64,000 bases of DNA, taken from Ktedonobacter robiniae. Its GTDB lineage: Bacteria > Chloroflexota > Ktedonobacteria > Ktedonobacterales > Ktedonobacteraceae. Made by a program: the position numbers and the translations under genes. Below are positions 52,874-62,293 of the stretch, in pieces. The notes beneath the pieces were generated by a model. That model did not search any database and was not told the origin of the DNA. It saw only the letters and a program-made list of their open reading frames with translations. The DNA is taken from assembly GCF_016587375.1 (NCBI RefSeq), contig NZ_BNJG01000001.1:1364001-1428000 (forward strand), read 5' to 3'. The number at the start of each line of letters is the position of its first letter. Within the stretch, counting starts at the first letter, position 1.

Positions 52874-54244
52874 ATGACACAAATCGAAGAGATGCAAGAA
52901 GAGGTTCAGGGAACACCCCTGGTTCCCATCGACAAGATCGTCTCCCTGAGCAAACGGCGCGGGTTTGTCTATCCCAACTCCGAAATCTATGGCGGTGTCG
53001 CGGGCTTCTATGACTTTGGTCCCCTCGGTGTCGAGCTGCGCAACAATATCCGCCGCTTCTGGTGGTGGTCCATGGTGCAGATGCACGACAACGTCGTGGG
53101 TATCGAGGGCGCGAACATCACCCATCCACGCGTCTGGGAGGCCAGTGGACATGTCGAGAACTTCGTCGATATCCTGGTCGATTGTAAGAAGTGTAAGCGC
53201 CGCTTCCGCATCGACCACCTGGACCCCAAAAATGTTGAGCAGAACAAGTGCCCGGCCTGTGGCGGTGAATTCACCGAGCCACGTCGGTTTAACCTGCTTA
53301 TGGAGACCTACCTGGGCGTGGTTGAGGGCGACCGCATGAAGACCTACCTGCGCGGTGAGGCCTGCCAGAACATCTACTTGGACTATGATAACGTTGTGAA
53401 GTCCTCGCGTGTACAGATTCCCTTCGGTATCTGTCAGATTGGTAAGGCCTATCGTAACGAGGTCACGCCGGGCAACTTCCTCTTCCGCCAGCGCGAGTTC
53501 GAGCAGTGGGACCTGCAATTCTTCGTGCATCCCAGCGAGATGGACAAGTGGTTTGATTACTGGAAGGAGTATCGCTTCAAGTGGTACCAGACCATCATCA
53601 ACCACAAGGATCGCCTGCGCTTCCATGAGCATGGCAAGGACGAACTGGCACACTACGCAAAGAAGGCGTATGACATCGAGTACCGCACGATTCTGGGCTG
53701 GCAGGAGTGGGAAGGCATCCACTGGCGCCAGGATTGGGACCTCTCGCGCCACAGCCAGTATAGCGGCCAGGACCTGAGCTACACCGATCTCAACACCAAG
53801 GAACGTTATATTCCCTGGATCGTCGAGACCTCGGGCGGCGTGGATCGCACCTTCCTCAATCTGCTGCTCGACGCCTACGAGGAGCAGCCAGATCCCATGG
53901 GCAAGGGCAATGATCGCACAGTGCTGCACCTGCACCCCTGGCTGGCCCCGGTCAAGTGCGCGGTTCTTCCTTTGCAGAAAAATAAGGAAGAGCTGGTTGG
54001 CGTTGCCAAGGATATCCATAAGAACCTGCAACGCTTCATGGTCACCCAGTACGACGATATCCAGAATATTGGACGTCGCTATCGCCGCCAGGATGAGATT
54101 GGTACGCCTTACTGCGTCACCATCGACTTCCAGACCCTGGACGACCAGACTGTCACACTGCGCGAGCGCGACAGCATGGAGCAGATCCGTATTCCGATCG
54201 CGGAACTGACCATGTACCTGCTCGACCGCGTCACCTGGAAGTAA
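52874..54244 (+). CDS. glyS: Glycyl-tRNA synthetase, dimeric (class II) type
   Basis: 456 residues from ATG 52874 behind GTGGAGGTTCACCACTC; the frame runs further upstream only through the T-box. Class II core: motif 1 region around RVWEASGHVENFVDILVDC, zinc-binding CKKC and CPAC pairs (~98-130), motif 2 IGKAYRNEVTPGNFLFRQRE, motif 3 near the end (VTIDFQTLDDQ) and the ETSGGVDRTF catalytic segment. Alpha2 type, as in archaea and many bacteria, rather than alpha2beta2 GlyQS. Regulated by the upstream T-box. Confidence 0.95.
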   Translation: MTQIEEMQEEVQGTPLVPIDKIVSLSKRRGFVYPNSEIYGGVAGFYDFGPLGVELRNNIRRFWWWSMVQMHDNVVGIEGANITHPRVWEASGHVENFVDILVDCKKCKRRFRIDHLDPKNVEQNKCPACGGEFTEPRRFNLLMETYLGVVEGDRMKTYLRGEACQNIYLDYDNVVKSSRVQIPFGICQIGKAYRNEVTPGNFLFRQREFEQWDLQFFVHPSEMDKWFDYWKEYRFKWYQTIINHKDRLRFHEHGKDELAHYAKKAYDIEYRTILGWQEWEGIHWRQDWDLSRHSQYSGQDLSYTDLNTKERYIPWIVETSGGVDRTFLNLLLDAYEEQPDPMGKGNDRTVLHLHPWLAPVKCAVLPLQKNKEELVGVAKDIHKNLQRFMVTQYDDIQNIGRRYRRQDEIGTPYCVTIDFQTLDDQTVTLRERDSMEQIRIPIAELTMYLLDRVTWK

Positions 54245-54246
54245 GA

Positions 54247-54317
54247 AATCCGAAAAAGAGATGCGAGGTTCAGGGCAGCCGATGGCTGCCCTGAACCTCG
54301 CATCTCTTTTTCGGATT
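54247..54317. terminator. Terminator with a 34-bp perfect stem
   Basis: Arms 54247-54280 and 54284-54317, 3-nt loop, right after glyS. It is the longest perfect stem in the window. Confidence 0.85.
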
Positions 54318-54435
54318 GAAGGACTAATAGTAGGTGGGCGTAGCTTTGGCCGGGATTACTTCGTTTTAATTGATGTATATGCCATGATGACTCATACTGC
54401 TAAGAAGATGAAGAAAGCTAGAGATAGATAAGAAT

Positions 54436-55458
54436 ATGACTCGTATTGTTTCGTTTAATATCCTGGCTGGCGGCTATAATGTGCGTGAGCAGGGCAGCAA
54501 GCGCACGCGAGAAATTTGTAGTATTCTGCAATCTGTTAAGCCAGATATTGTTGGCGTGGTAGAGGCGACGCATCCGCAGATCCAGGAGCAACCACGCGTC
54601 ATTGATGAAATTGCCAGAGAGATGGGAATGCAGTTGGTTATGGGCGGAGAACCAGCCTATCCTGGCGACTACCAGCTCGCCCTCCTGACACGCCTGCCCA
54701 TCCTTGAGACAAAAATTCACCCACGTCCAGGGATTTTGAATAAGCCCCTGCTGGAGGTCAGCGTTGAGGAGGAGAGTGGGGAGCGCCTGACGGTCTTTGT
54801 GACGCACCTATGGGCCTCATTCTTCAAGGGCCGGGGAGGTGGCGCGCTCAGGAAGCGCGAGGTGCGCGAGATTCTGCGCATCCTGGCTCCCATCCAAGAG
54901 GAAGGCAGACCCCATATCTTGATGGGTGACTTCAACTCCCTGGCACCCGGCGACACCTTTCAGGCTAGCGAACTGCTCCGCGCCCTCGTCTCCTTAGAAC
55001 AGGAGAAACGGGGCAAGCATAAGTTCAAGAACTACGCGGACGGTGTACCCACGCTAAACTATGTTGTGCCACCGCCCCTCCGCTTCCTGATCCCCGTGCT
55101 GCGTATTATTCCGCGCAGCCAGGTGCTAAGCGGGCTGTTTAACCTGGCGGCCTCGCTCTACGCACCACGCGCGAGTATCGGCCTCCTGCTTTCAGCAGGC
55201 TATGTCGATTGCTTCCGCAAGAAGGCCCCGCGCGATCCCGGCTTTACCTGCCCGGCCATAGCGCCAGCCGGGCGCATTGACTACATCTTCGCCGCCCCTG
55301 AACTGGCCCAACGCTTAGAGCAGTGTCAGCCCATCCTGATGGGCAATGGAGTCCTCGGTAGCGCCGCCAGCGACCACCTGGCGATGACGGCCAGCTTTAC
55401 CGCCAAACCGGCCATAACTCCGAAAGCGCCCAGCGTTGAAGAATCTATTGTAGGCTAA
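54436..55458 (+). CDS. Endonuclease/exonuclease/phosphatase family protein
   Basis: 340 residues, start preceded by GATAGATAAGAAT (weak). EEP fold motifs: MTRIVSFNILAGG (Asn), PDIVGVVEAT (metal-binding Glu), VFVTHLWAS (His), LMGDFNS (Asp/Asn) and the catalytic ending SDHLAMTASF (Asp-His). Insertions near ~200-270 replace part of the usual loops. Substrate could be nucleic acid, phosphoinositide or sphingomyelin-like; no signal peptide, so cytosolic. Alone in its unit. Confidence 0.85.
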   Translation: MTRIVSFNILAGGYNVREQGSKRTREICSILQSVKPDIVGVVEATHPQIQEQPRVIDEIAREMGMQLVMGGEPAYPGDYQLALLTRLPILETKIHPRPGILNKPLLEVSVEEESGERLTVFVTHLWASFFKGRGGGALRKREVREILRILAPIQEEGRPHILMGDFNSLAPGDTFQASELLRALVSLEQEKRGKHKFKNYADGVPTLNYVVPPPLRFLIPVLRIIPRSQVLSGLFNLAASLYAPRASIGLLLSAGYVDCFRKKAPRDPGFTCPAIAPAGRIDYIFAAPELAQRLEQCQPILMGNGVLGSAASDHLAMTASFTAKPAITPKAPSVEESIVG

Positions 55459-55468
55459 AGAAGCAGCA

Positions 55469-55526
55469 AAAAAGAGAGGCTCCGTAGCCGCGTACGCAAG
55501 TAGCGGGCTACGGAGCCTCTCTTTTT
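55469..55526. terminator. Terminator with a 21-bp perfect stem
   Basis: Arms 55469-55489 and 55506-55526 with T/A tracts at both ends; shared by the EEP gene (+) and dnaJ (-). Confidence 0.85.
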
Positions 55527-55534
55527 GTTCTAGC

Positions 55535-56677
55535 CTATTGGAAGACGTCTTTGGTTTTCTCGAAGAGGTCGCGGAAGATGTTCTTGCCGTTCTGCTCATT
55601 CTGCTCGCGCTCGATGCGGGCAAACTCTTCCAGCAGGGTTTTCTGCTCGGGCGTCAGGTTGGTAGGCGTCACGACCTTGACGATGACATGCTCGTCGCCA
55701 CGGGCGCTGCTGTGGACCACGGGAATGCCCATGCCCTTGAGGCGGAAGGAGCGATTGCTCTGTGTGCCAGCGGGAATCTTGAGCATCGTGGTCTTCCCAT
55801 CAACGGTGGGAACCTCGACCTCGTCGCCAAGTGCGGCCTGTGTGAAGCTAATGGGCAGTTCATAGAGCACGTCGTTGCCCTGGCGCTTGAAGAAGGGGTG
55901 TGGTTTAACAGTCAGGACGACATACAGGTTACCAGGCGTCCCTCCACGGGAGCTAACCTCGCCCTCGCCCGTCACGCGTACGTTGATGCCGTCATCGACG
56001 CCAGCGGGAATGTTGACCACGACACGGCGGTTATTGCGCACACGGCCCTGGCCACGGCACTTCTCACAGGGAGTAGTAATGACGCGACCCTCGCCACGAC
56101 AGCGCTCACACATCATGACATTGACAAACTGGCCAAAGATCGACTGCTGCACGCGGCGGATCTCGCCCGTCCCCTGACAGGCGGAACAGCGCGAGGTAGA
56201 GGTGCCAGGCTGGGCGCCGTTACCGTGACAGTTGCCACAGGTCTCCCAACGGGGCAGCTCGATTTCTTTCTGACAGCCAAATACCGCCTCTTCAAAGGTA
56301 ATAGTTAATTCATAGCGGATGTCCGCGCCACGTTGCGTACCCGTACGGCGGGTTGTTCCCCCTGTAGACCCAGCGAAGAAGGTTTCGAAGAGATCATTAA
56401 TGCTACCGAAGCCTTCAAATCCATTGAATCCGGCACCTGCGGCATTGGCACCAACACCAGCATGGCCGTAACGATCATAGGCGGCACGCTTCTGTGAATC
56501 GCTCAAGACCTCGTAGGCCTCGTTGATCTCGATAAAACGGGCTTCCGCTCCCTGCTCTTTATTAGCGTCGGGGTGATACTGTTTAGCGAGGCGGCGGAAG
56601 GCTTTTTTGACCTCGTCATCCGTCGCTGTGCGGGCCACCCCTAGAACTTCATAATAATCTCGTTTATTTGCGGCCAT
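55535..56677 (-). CDS. dnaJ: Chaperone DnaJ
   Basis: 380 residues. J-domain (~1-70) with HPD in [10 protein letters not shown], a short Gly/Phe-rich part, zinc-finger domain (~140-215) with four CxxCxG repeats ([32 protein letters not shown]) and the C-terminal substrate domains ([21 protein letters not shown]). Co-chaperone of DnaK. The gap to dnaK is 446 bp and holds two long hairpins, so the two may not be co-transcribed. Confidence 0.95.
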   Translation of the reverse strand: MAANKRDYYEVLGVARTATDDEVKKAFRRLAKQYHPDANKEQGAEARFIEINEAYEVLSDSQKRAAYDRYGHAGVGANAAGAGFNGFEGFGSINDLFETFFAGSTGGTTRRTGTQRGADIRYELTITFEEAVFGCQKEIELPRWETCGNCHGNGAQPGTSTSRCSACQGTGEIRRVQQSIFGQFVNVMMCERCRGEGRVITTPCEKCRGQGRVRNNRRVVVNIPAGVDDGINVRVTGEGEVSSRGGTPGNLYVVLTVKPHPFFKRQGNDVLYELPISFTQAALGDEVEVPTVDGKTTMLKIPAGTQSNRSFRLKGMGIPVVHSSARGDEHVIVKVVTPTNLTPEQKTLLEEFARIEREQNEQNGKNIFRDLFEKTKDVFQ

Positions 56678-56885
56678 CTACCGGTCCTTTATCGTCAGAA
56701 ACAGGGCGCGTTCTTTTCCGCGCTACTGGGTAACATCTATCAATAGAAGAAAGGCAAGTCAAGAAGAGATTGTACCAATTAACAAGCTTACACCATAGCC
56801 AGGAGATACGCAATGCTTGTAGTACCGGACAGGGTTTTGAAAAGGAATGCCTTTCCCTGCTTCTCGGCTTGCAAGCTCGCCTGTG

Positions 56886-56947
56886 GGTAGGAGGGATGGG
56901 CGTATGGGGCGGGCAAACGTCCGCCCCATACGCCCATCCCTCCTACC
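56886..56947. repeat. Perfect 27-bp inverted repeat between dnaK and dnaJ
   Basis: Arms 56886-56912 and 56921-56947, 8-nt loop. Terminator-like but mid-spacer; could also be a small mobile or regulatory palindrome. Confidence 0.6.
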
Positions 56948-57085
56948 TCTGAGCGTCTGCAACGCTGGCTGCTCACACGTTTGTTACATCTCACTATATG
57001 TATCGGTTAATGGGAAAGAAACTCAATGCAATTCCTAAGTTTGTAGCGTTGTGTGGGATGTAGTGGTGGGCTGGAAGGGAAAAGG

Positions 57086-57116
57086 GCAAGGGTACTACCA
57101 CGTGTAGTACCCTTGC
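57086..57116 (-). terminator. dnaK terminator
   Basis: 13-bp perfect stem (57086-57098 / 57104-57116) a few nt after the dnaK stop. Confidence 0.7.
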
Positions 57117-57123
57117 ACCATTA

Positions 57124-59028
57124 TTACATTTCCTTGTATTCGCCCTCAATGGTGTCGTCACCAGTGTTACCACCCTGTGACGCGCCTGGGTCAGCGGTTG
57201 CACCAGGACCTGCGCCAGCCTCGGCACCAGTGCGGTAGATCGACTCACTAATCTTGTAGAAGGACTGCTCAAGGGCCTCGCGCGCGGACTTCATGCGCTC
57301 GACGTCGTCGGTCGCCAGAGCGGCACGCACATCAGCGATCTTGGTCTCCAGCTCGCTCTTCTGCTCACCAGAGATGCGGTCGCCAAGCTCGGAGAGAGCC
57401 TTCTCGGAGCGATAGGCCGCGCTATCGGCCTGGTTGCGCTCCTCAACCTCTTCCTTGCGGCGCTTGTCCTCGGCAGCATGAGCCTCAGCATCGTGAACCA
57501 TGTTGTTGATTTGTTCCTTGCTCAGGCCGCTGGAGGGGTGAATGGTGATCTTCTGCTCACGATTGGTACCCTTATCGCGCGCGGACACGTTCACGATACC
57601 ATTGGCATCGATATCGAAGGTGACCTCGATCTGTGGCACACCGCGAGGAGCGGGTGGAATACCATCCAGGATGAAACTACCAAGCGAGCGGTTATCCTTG
57701 GCGAACTCACGCTCACCCTGCAAGACGTTGACTTCTACGCTAGGCTGGTTGTCGCTAGCGGTGGAGAAGATCTGGCTCTTCTGCGTTGGGATAGTGGTGT
57801 TGCGCTCGATCAGGCGGGTGAAGACGCCACCATAAGTCTCGATACCCAAAGAGAGCGGCGTGACGTCGAGCAGGAGTACATCCTTCACGTCGCCGGTCAG
57901 CACACCAGCCTGAATGGCGGCGCCAATGGCCACGACCTCGTCGGGGTTCACACCACGATTAGGCTCACGGTCGAAGATACGGCGGACCATGGTCTGTACG
58001 GCGGGCATACGGGTCTGACCGCCAACCAGAACGACCTCGTTGACATCACCAGGGCGCATTCCAGCATCGGAGAGTGACTGCATCACCGGCTTGCGGGACT
58101 TCTCGACCAGGTCCTCGGTCAACTGCTCCAGTTTGGAGCGGGAGAGGGTCATGGTCAGGTGCTTTGGTCCGCTGGCGTCTGCGGTAATGAAGGGCAGGTT
58201 CACTTCTGTCTGCATCGAGCTGGAAAGCTCTTTCTTGGCTTTCTCAGCGGCCTCTTTCAGGCGCTGGAGGGCCATGCGGTCCTGGCGCAGATCGATGCCC
58301 TGCTCCTTGCGGAACTCGTCGGCTAGCCAGTTGATGACGCGCTGGTCGAAGTCGTCACCACCCAGATGTGTATCACCATTGGTGCTCTTGACCTCGAAGA
58401 CACCATCGCCCAGTTCCAGGATAGAGATATCGAAGGTACCGCCACCCAGGTCATAGACCGCGATGCGCTCATCTTTCTTCTTATCGAGACCATAGGACAG
58501 CGATGCAGCGGTTGGCTCGTTGATGATACGCAGGACCTCTAGGCCAGCGATGCGGCCGGAGTCGCGTGTCGCCTGGCGCTGAGCGTCGTTAAAGTAGGCG
58601 GGGACGGTGATGACAGCCTGAGTCACGCGCTCGCCCAGGTAGGCCTCGGCGTCGGTCTTCAACTTCTGTAGAATCATGGCCGAGATTTCTGGGGGGCTGT
58701 ACTGTTTGCCCTGAACCTCAACCCAGGCGTCGCCATTGCTGGCGCGCACGACCTTGAAGGGCACAATGCGCTTGTCGCGGTCGACTTCGGGATCTTCAAA
58801 TTTGCGACCCATGAAGCGCTTGATGGAATACACCGTATTCTCGGGGTTGGTAATGGCCTGGCGCTTAGCAACCTCGCCAACAAGACGCTCACCATTTTTA
58901 TTGATAGCGACAATCGAAGGAGTGGTGCGAGCGCCCTCAGCATTAGGAATAACGACAGGCTCGCCGCCTTCCATAACAGCAACACAAGAATTGGTGGTTC
59001 CCAGATCGATACCGATTACCTTTGGCAC
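57124..59028 (-). CDS. dnaK: Chaperone DnaK (Hsp70)
   Basis: 634 residues. ATPase domain with [29 protein letters not shown], and [11 protein letters not shown]; substrate domain with [17 protein letters not shown] and [12 protein letters not shown]; a C-terminal Gly/Ala-rich tail ending in EGEYKEM. Between hrcA (upstream, 109-bp gap) and dnaJ. No grpE is between hrcA and dnaK. Confidence 0.96.
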   Translation of the reverse strand: MPKVIGIDLGTTNSCVAVMEGGEPVVIPNAEGARTTPSIVAINKNGERLVGEVAKRQAITNPENTVYSIKRFMGRKFEDPEVDRDKRIVPFKVVRASNGDAWVEVQGKQYSPPEISAMILQKLKTDAEAYLGERVTQAVITVPAYFNDAQRQATRDSGRIAGLEVLRIINEPTAASLSYGLDKKKDERIAVYDLGGGTFDISILELGDGVFEVKSTNGDTHLGGDDFDQRVINWLADEFRKEQGIDLRQDRMALQRLKEAAEKAKKELSSSMQTEVNLPFITADASGPKHLTMTLSRSKLEQLTEDLVEKSRKPVMQSLSDAGMRPGDVNEVVLVGGQTRMPAVQTMVRRIFDREPNRGVNPDEVVAIGAAIQAGVLTGDVKDVLLLDVTPLSLGIETYGGVFTRLIERNTTIPTQKSQIFSTASDNQPSVEVNVLQGEREFAKDNRSLGSFILDGIPPAPRGVPQIEVTFDIDANGIVNVSARDKGTNREQKITIHPSSGLSKEQINNMVHDAEAHAAEDKRRKEEVEERNQADSAAYRSEKALSELGDRISGEQKSELETKIADVRAALATDDVERMKSAREALEQSFYKISESIYRTGAEAGAGPGATADPGASQGGNTGDDTIEGEYKEM

Positions 59029-59137
59029 AGTTGCCTCCTAAAAAAAAGAATCAAATCTATAAGCATTTGAATTTCTGCGAAACAGAAATCCCTGGTTGAC
59101 GTTTTGTTGATGTTTAACAGCTTTTACAGCTTTTTAA

Positions 59138-60208
59138 TTAGCTGCCGCCGCTGCCGCCGTAAAGTTCGGAGAGTAGCTCGTTCATGACGTTTGCCATATA
59201 GCGAACAACGGCTATGGCGCGATCATACTGCATGCGTGTCGGACCGATCACGCCCAGCAGGCCACCAACGCCACCCTCCTGACCATAGCGCGCGATTACC
59301 AGGCTCACATCCTTCATCTCCTCCCACTCATTCTCGCCCCCAATAATCACCTGCACACCATCGGATGGTTGATCTCGCAGGTGCGAGGCAAGCGCGGGAA
59401 GGAGGCGATTCTGTTCAAGCACCTCAAGTACATTACGCACACGCTCGTTGCGAGCGGTTTCAGGACCGAGACGGCTATACTCTGGCTGCTCCAGAATATT
59501 GATCACGCCCTCGCGGTAGAACACATCGCCAAAGAGATCGCCATGCTGCTGCAAGATGCGACTAATGGTATGTGCGACAAGCTGTTCAACTGGAGATAAA
59601 TCAACCTGTGAAGCGATCACATCGATCTCAGTGGCGGTTCTCTCCGCGAACAGCGAGTTCAGACGCGCCGACAGTGCACTAAGCTCATCCTGTCGAATAG
59701 GCCGATCCAGCAGCAGACGTTGCTGCTTCACCGAGCCATCGGTGAGCACCAGCACCAAATGGGCAGACAACTCAGTCACCGCCAGGATCTCAAAGTGCTT
59801 CAGACAGCCCTCGTTGGAGCGAGGAGGTGTCATGATCGCAGCGCTGTGTAGCAGGCGAGCCATAACCGAAGCCGTGAGGCGAACCCACTGATCCAGCTGG
59901 TCCTGCACCTGGTAAAATTGGTGACGAATAAGACGCTGCTCATCGAGTGACAGTGCTGACTCTCGCATGAGATGCTCAACAAAATAGCGATAGCCCAGGT
60001 CTGTTGGCATACGTCCAGCAGAGGTATGGGGCTGAAAGATGAGGTTCGACTCCTCCAGGCCAGCCAGTTCATGGCGAACGGTGGCGGAGCTATATTTCAG
60101 ACCATACTTGCGCACAAGAGTCTCAGACGCAACAGGGGTCGCGGTATGGATATATTCTTCAACCAGAACCCGCAGGATCTGTTGCTTACGTTGACTCAAT
60201 GGTGTCAT
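59138..60208 (-). CDS. hrcA: Heat-inducible transcription repressor HrcA
   Basis: 356 residues from ATG 60206-60208 (CGAGGGCAGTCTTG upstream); a TTG at 60238 is less likely. N-terminal wHTH (RKQQILRVLVEEYIHTATPV, SSATVRHELAGLEESNLI) and the HrcA core with QPHTSAGRMPTDLGYRYFVE, a family signature, then the C-terminal dimerisation region with GPTRMQYDRAIAVV. It would repress the hrcA-dnaK unit; its operator candidate is at 60301-60321. Confidence 0.93.
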   Translation of the reverse strand: MTPLSQRKQQILRVLVEEYIHTATPVASETLVRKYGLKYSSATVRHELAGLEESNLIFQPHTSAGRMPTDLGYRYFVEHLMRESALSLDEQRLIRHQFYQVQDQLDQWVRLTASVMARLLHSAAIMTPPRSNEGCLKHFEILAVTELSAHLVLVLTDGSVKQQRLLLDRPIRQDELSALSARLNSLFAERTATEIDVIASQVDLSPVEQLVAHTISRILQQHGDLFGDVFYREGVINILEQPEYSRLGPETARNERVRNVLEVLEQNRLLPALASHLRDQPSDGVQVIIGGENEWEEMKDVSLVIARYGQEGGVGGLLGVIGPTRMQYDRAIAVVRYMANVMNELLSELYGGSGGS

Positions 60209-60300
60209 CAAGACTGCCCTCGATTGTTGACGCACCAATCTGCAATATCACACACCCGTGACATGTACGATGATACAATGCTTGTCAACTCTGATTGCTA

Positions 60301-60321
60301 GCAGTCTCGACTTGAGACTGC
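60301..60321. promoter_or_regulatory. Candidate HrcA operator (CIRCE-like but divergent)
   Basis: GCAGTCTC-gactt-GAGACTGC, an 8-bp perfect palindrome at the expected start of transcription. It is not the TTAGCACTC-N9-GAGTGCTAA CIRCE consensus, though a single CIRCE half-site (TAGCACTC, 60332-60339) lies just upstream. Confidence 0.55.
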
Positions 60322-60327
60322 AAATAA

Positions 60328-60357
60328 AGAATAGCACTCGACCGGGGGCATTGTCAA
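60328..60357 (-). promoter_or_regulatory. Promoter of the hrcA-dnaK unit
   Basis: TTGACA (60352-60357) and TATTCT (60328-60333) on the minus strand, 18-bp spacer. Confidence 0.65.
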
Positions 60358-60721
60358 GAGGTGCGATGCTTTTGGTCATGAAACATGCTCAGGGGCCACG
60401 CTGGGGCGCCTGTGTGCTAGCTGCACGACGCTGCTGAAGCACGCGTCTACATATGCAGGGACGGGCCGCTGCTCTGCTCTCATATGTGTCGAGTGGAGCG
60501 TGCTGGACGCTGTGCTGCTACAGCGCTTTACCTTATTTTTAAAAGAGCGTTATTGCGATACATCATGTGATGTATGCATTTGAGCTTTTTTTGGCTTGCG
60601 CCGAACTGCCATACATGGCGTTCGGACGTGCTAAAGCCCCCATTCGGGGACAGGCTGGTCCCTACCGAATCGGGAGCCGTTTTGCGTGAGAGGTTTCTCT
60701 CTAAGCGCAAAAACTAGTGTT
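60358..60721. other. Intergenic region with several small hairpins
   Basis: 364 bp. Hairpins: CCGAAC(T)GCCAT/ATGGCGTTCGG (60601-60625), a Pro-codon-like CCCCATTCGGGGAC block paired with GTCCCTACCGAATCGGG (60638-60674), and an imperfect stem 60679-60714 that can end the RecA-like ATPase gene. No gene seen. Confidence 0.5.
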
Positions 60722-61984
60722 TTACGGGTTACGGTTGAGTTGGTTGGGATCGGGATTTCCGCTTTTGGGAGTTAGCAATGTATAAGAATGAGGGGTGAGA
60801 TTGTGAGCGATCCTGGTTTGGGATTCGAGGATGGTAGTGTCAGGGGTTTGAGCGGAATTGGAAGAGTCGTCGGGAGAGGATTCAGTGGCATTAGAGGATT
60901 CGGGGATAAGGGTATCTTCAGAGTCGGGGGAGGGGAGAATGTGAGCGATCTCGAATTTGGGTTGGCAGGGATGCTGGGCCAGGAGTTCGGGAACGAGAGG
61001 TTTGATGAAGGGATGGAGGGTGTAGTGGCCGTGGGAGACGGTGGTGAGCAAGTTAGCTTTGACCATTTTGCTGAGGAGCTGGCGCACGCAGGCGTAGTCG
61101 AGGCTAAGCGCGGCTGTGACCTGGGCAGGGGAGAGGGGTTGGTCGCAGGTGTGGATGAGGTGGAGGATGGCGAGGCGTTCGGGAGTGAGCGCTTTATGAG
61201 CGCTAAGTGTGCTCAGGGCGAGGCTCTCTGCGAGGGAGGCGTGGCGAAAATGAATGTGAGAGGTTGGACAATGGAGGGTGAGCGAGAAGGGAGCGAGCGA
61301 AGATCCAAGGACATCAAGATGATAGTAGTTGGAGACAGGAAGGCGTTTGAGATGGAGGTGATGATCGACAGAGGCGGTCAGAGATGAGGAGCGCTTGCAG
61401 GTGTGGAGAACGAGAATACTGATATTATATTGTTCTGCGAGGCGGCGCAGGAGGGCGAGCAATTCGCGATCATTGCCCTTGAAGAGGGAGCGCAGCGAGG
61501 CCAGATTATCAATCACGAGGAGGCGCGTATCGGGAGAATTGGTAAGCCAACTTTGAAGTTCATGCAGGCCCTCGGTGGGCGTGAGAGGGGTCCAGGTGTT
61601 GGTAAGGAAGAGGTTGTTAGGTGGGGGAGTGCCGGGCTGGGCCGCGAGCAGGCGCGAACGGAACTCGTGAAGGCGGAGCAGGGAGTGATCGAGGCCCAGG
61701 TAGAAGGCGCGACCACGAGCGGATGTGAAGGGTTGGGAGTCATCGGGACTATCGTCGGCAAAGGAACACATGCCCTGTGCGACATTGAGCATGAGTTGGA
61801 GGGCGAAGGAGGTTTTGCCGGAACGTGATTCGCCGCTGAGGAGCGTCAGGCCAGTGGGAAGCAGGTTCTGAATGGGCCAGATGTTTGTGATGGGCGAGTT
61901 TGGAATGAGGTCATTCAGGCCGGTGAAGGGCATAAAGGGGCGAGCAAAGAGGTTAGCGTAGGCCTGCTGATCGAATTTTGTCAT
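60722..61984 (-). CDS. RecA-like (RepA/KaiC-type) P-loop ATPase with C-terminal HTH and low-complexity tail
   Basis: 420 residues from ATG 61982-61984 behind TATGGAGGCTTAC; the frame is open ~77 codons upstream but lacks this site. Walker A LLSGESRSGKTSFAL (~residue 48), Walker B RLLVIDNLASL, and VLHTCKRSS (Q-loop-like). After the ATPase comes a helix-turn-helix-like part (~265-335; RLAILHLIHTCDQPLSPAQV) and a Ser/Thr/Pro-rich tail (~350-420). RepA-like ATPases drive replication or recombination, and mobile elements often carry them. The coding strand is strongly pyrimidine-rich. Confidence 0.7.
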   Translation of the reverse strand: MTKFDQQAYANLFARPFMPFTGLNDLIPNSPITNIWPIQNLLPTGLTLLSGESRSGKTSFALQLMLNVAQGMCSFADDSPDDSQPFTSARGRAFYLGLDHSLLRLHEFRSRLLAAQPGTPPPNNLFLTNTWTPLTPTEGLHELQSWLTNSPDTRLLVIDNLASLRSLFKGNDRELLALLRRLAEQYNISILVLHTCKRSSSLTASVDHHLHLKRLPVSNYYHLDVLGSSLAPFSLTLHCPTSHIHFRHASLAESLALSTLSAHKALTPERLAILHLIHTCDQPLSPAQVTAALSLDYACVRQLLSKMVKANLLTTVSHGHYTLHPFIKPLVPELLAQHPCQPKFEIAHILPSPDSEDTLIPESSNATESSPDDSSNSAQTPDTTILESQTRIAHNLTPHSYTLLTPKSGNPDPNQLNRNP

Positions 61985-62077
61985 GTAAGCCTCCATAAGA
62001 AAAGTAGAGGGACGTTTTCGAGAGGTATACATATGAAAGGTGCAGAATACGCGATATATTATGCGATATACATTTAT

Positions 62078-62107
62078 AGTATGCCCAAGAGGCGGCGATT
62101 TTGTCAA
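62078..62107 (-). promoter_or_regulatory. Promoter of the RecA-like ATPase gene
   Basis: TTGACA (62102-62107) and CATACT (62078-62083) on the minus strand, 18-bp spacer. Direct repeats GCGATATA at 62051 and 62063 lie downstream and may be an operator. Confidence 0.55.
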
Positions 62108-62164
62108 GTAAAAGAGGAAATATTGAATAAATTGAGTGAGAGGTGAAGAGGAAGGGTGACGGGG

Positions 62165-62234
62165 ACGAGAGGCAAGGTAGATGCTTGTAAATCCCCATTC
62201 GGGACGCAGCCGCACAACCTACCTTGCCTCTCGT
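62165..62234. repeat. 16-bp inverted repeat between two genes
   Basis: Arms ACGAGAGGCAAGGTAG (62165-62180) and CTACCTTGCCTCTCGT (62219-62234), with the block CCCCATTCGGGAC in the loop. A possible processing or terminator structure for the TPR gene. Confidence 0.55.
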
Positions 62235-62262
62235 GCACGGGCGTGCTGCTGTGTGGGTGTGG

Positions 62263-62284
62263 CTACGTGTTGGGCCACACGTAG
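62263..62284 (-). terminator. Small hairpin after the NB-ARC/TPR gene
   Basis: CTACGTGT-N6-ACACGTAG, 9 nt past the stop codon. No T-run, so weak. Confidence 0.45.
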
Positions 62285-62293
62285 GCGTCCGAT

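Larger units (their letters stand above)
56678..57123. other. dnaK-dnaJ spacer with two inverted repeats
   Basis: 446 bp. It holds a perfect 27-bp inverted repeat (arms 56886-56912 and 56921-56947) and the dnaK terminator at 57086-57116. No open frame with a ribosome binding site. The dnaJ promoter must lie in the 200 bp before 56678. Confidence 0.55.

Noticed and set aside
52865..54031. 388-codon minus-strand frame
   Set aside because: Shadow of glyS, which has intact synthetase motifs and a T-box.
57478..58077. 199-codon plus-strand frame
   Set aside because: Antisense to dnaK.
60332..60339. TAGCACTC as a full CIRCE element
   Set aside because: Only one half-site is present; the matching GAGTGCTA partner at 9 bp is absent.
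60788..61387. 199-codon plus-strand frame rich in Gly/Glu
   Set aside because: It is antisense to the RecA-like ATPase, has no ribosome binding site, and its composition follows the pyrimidine skew of the true gene.
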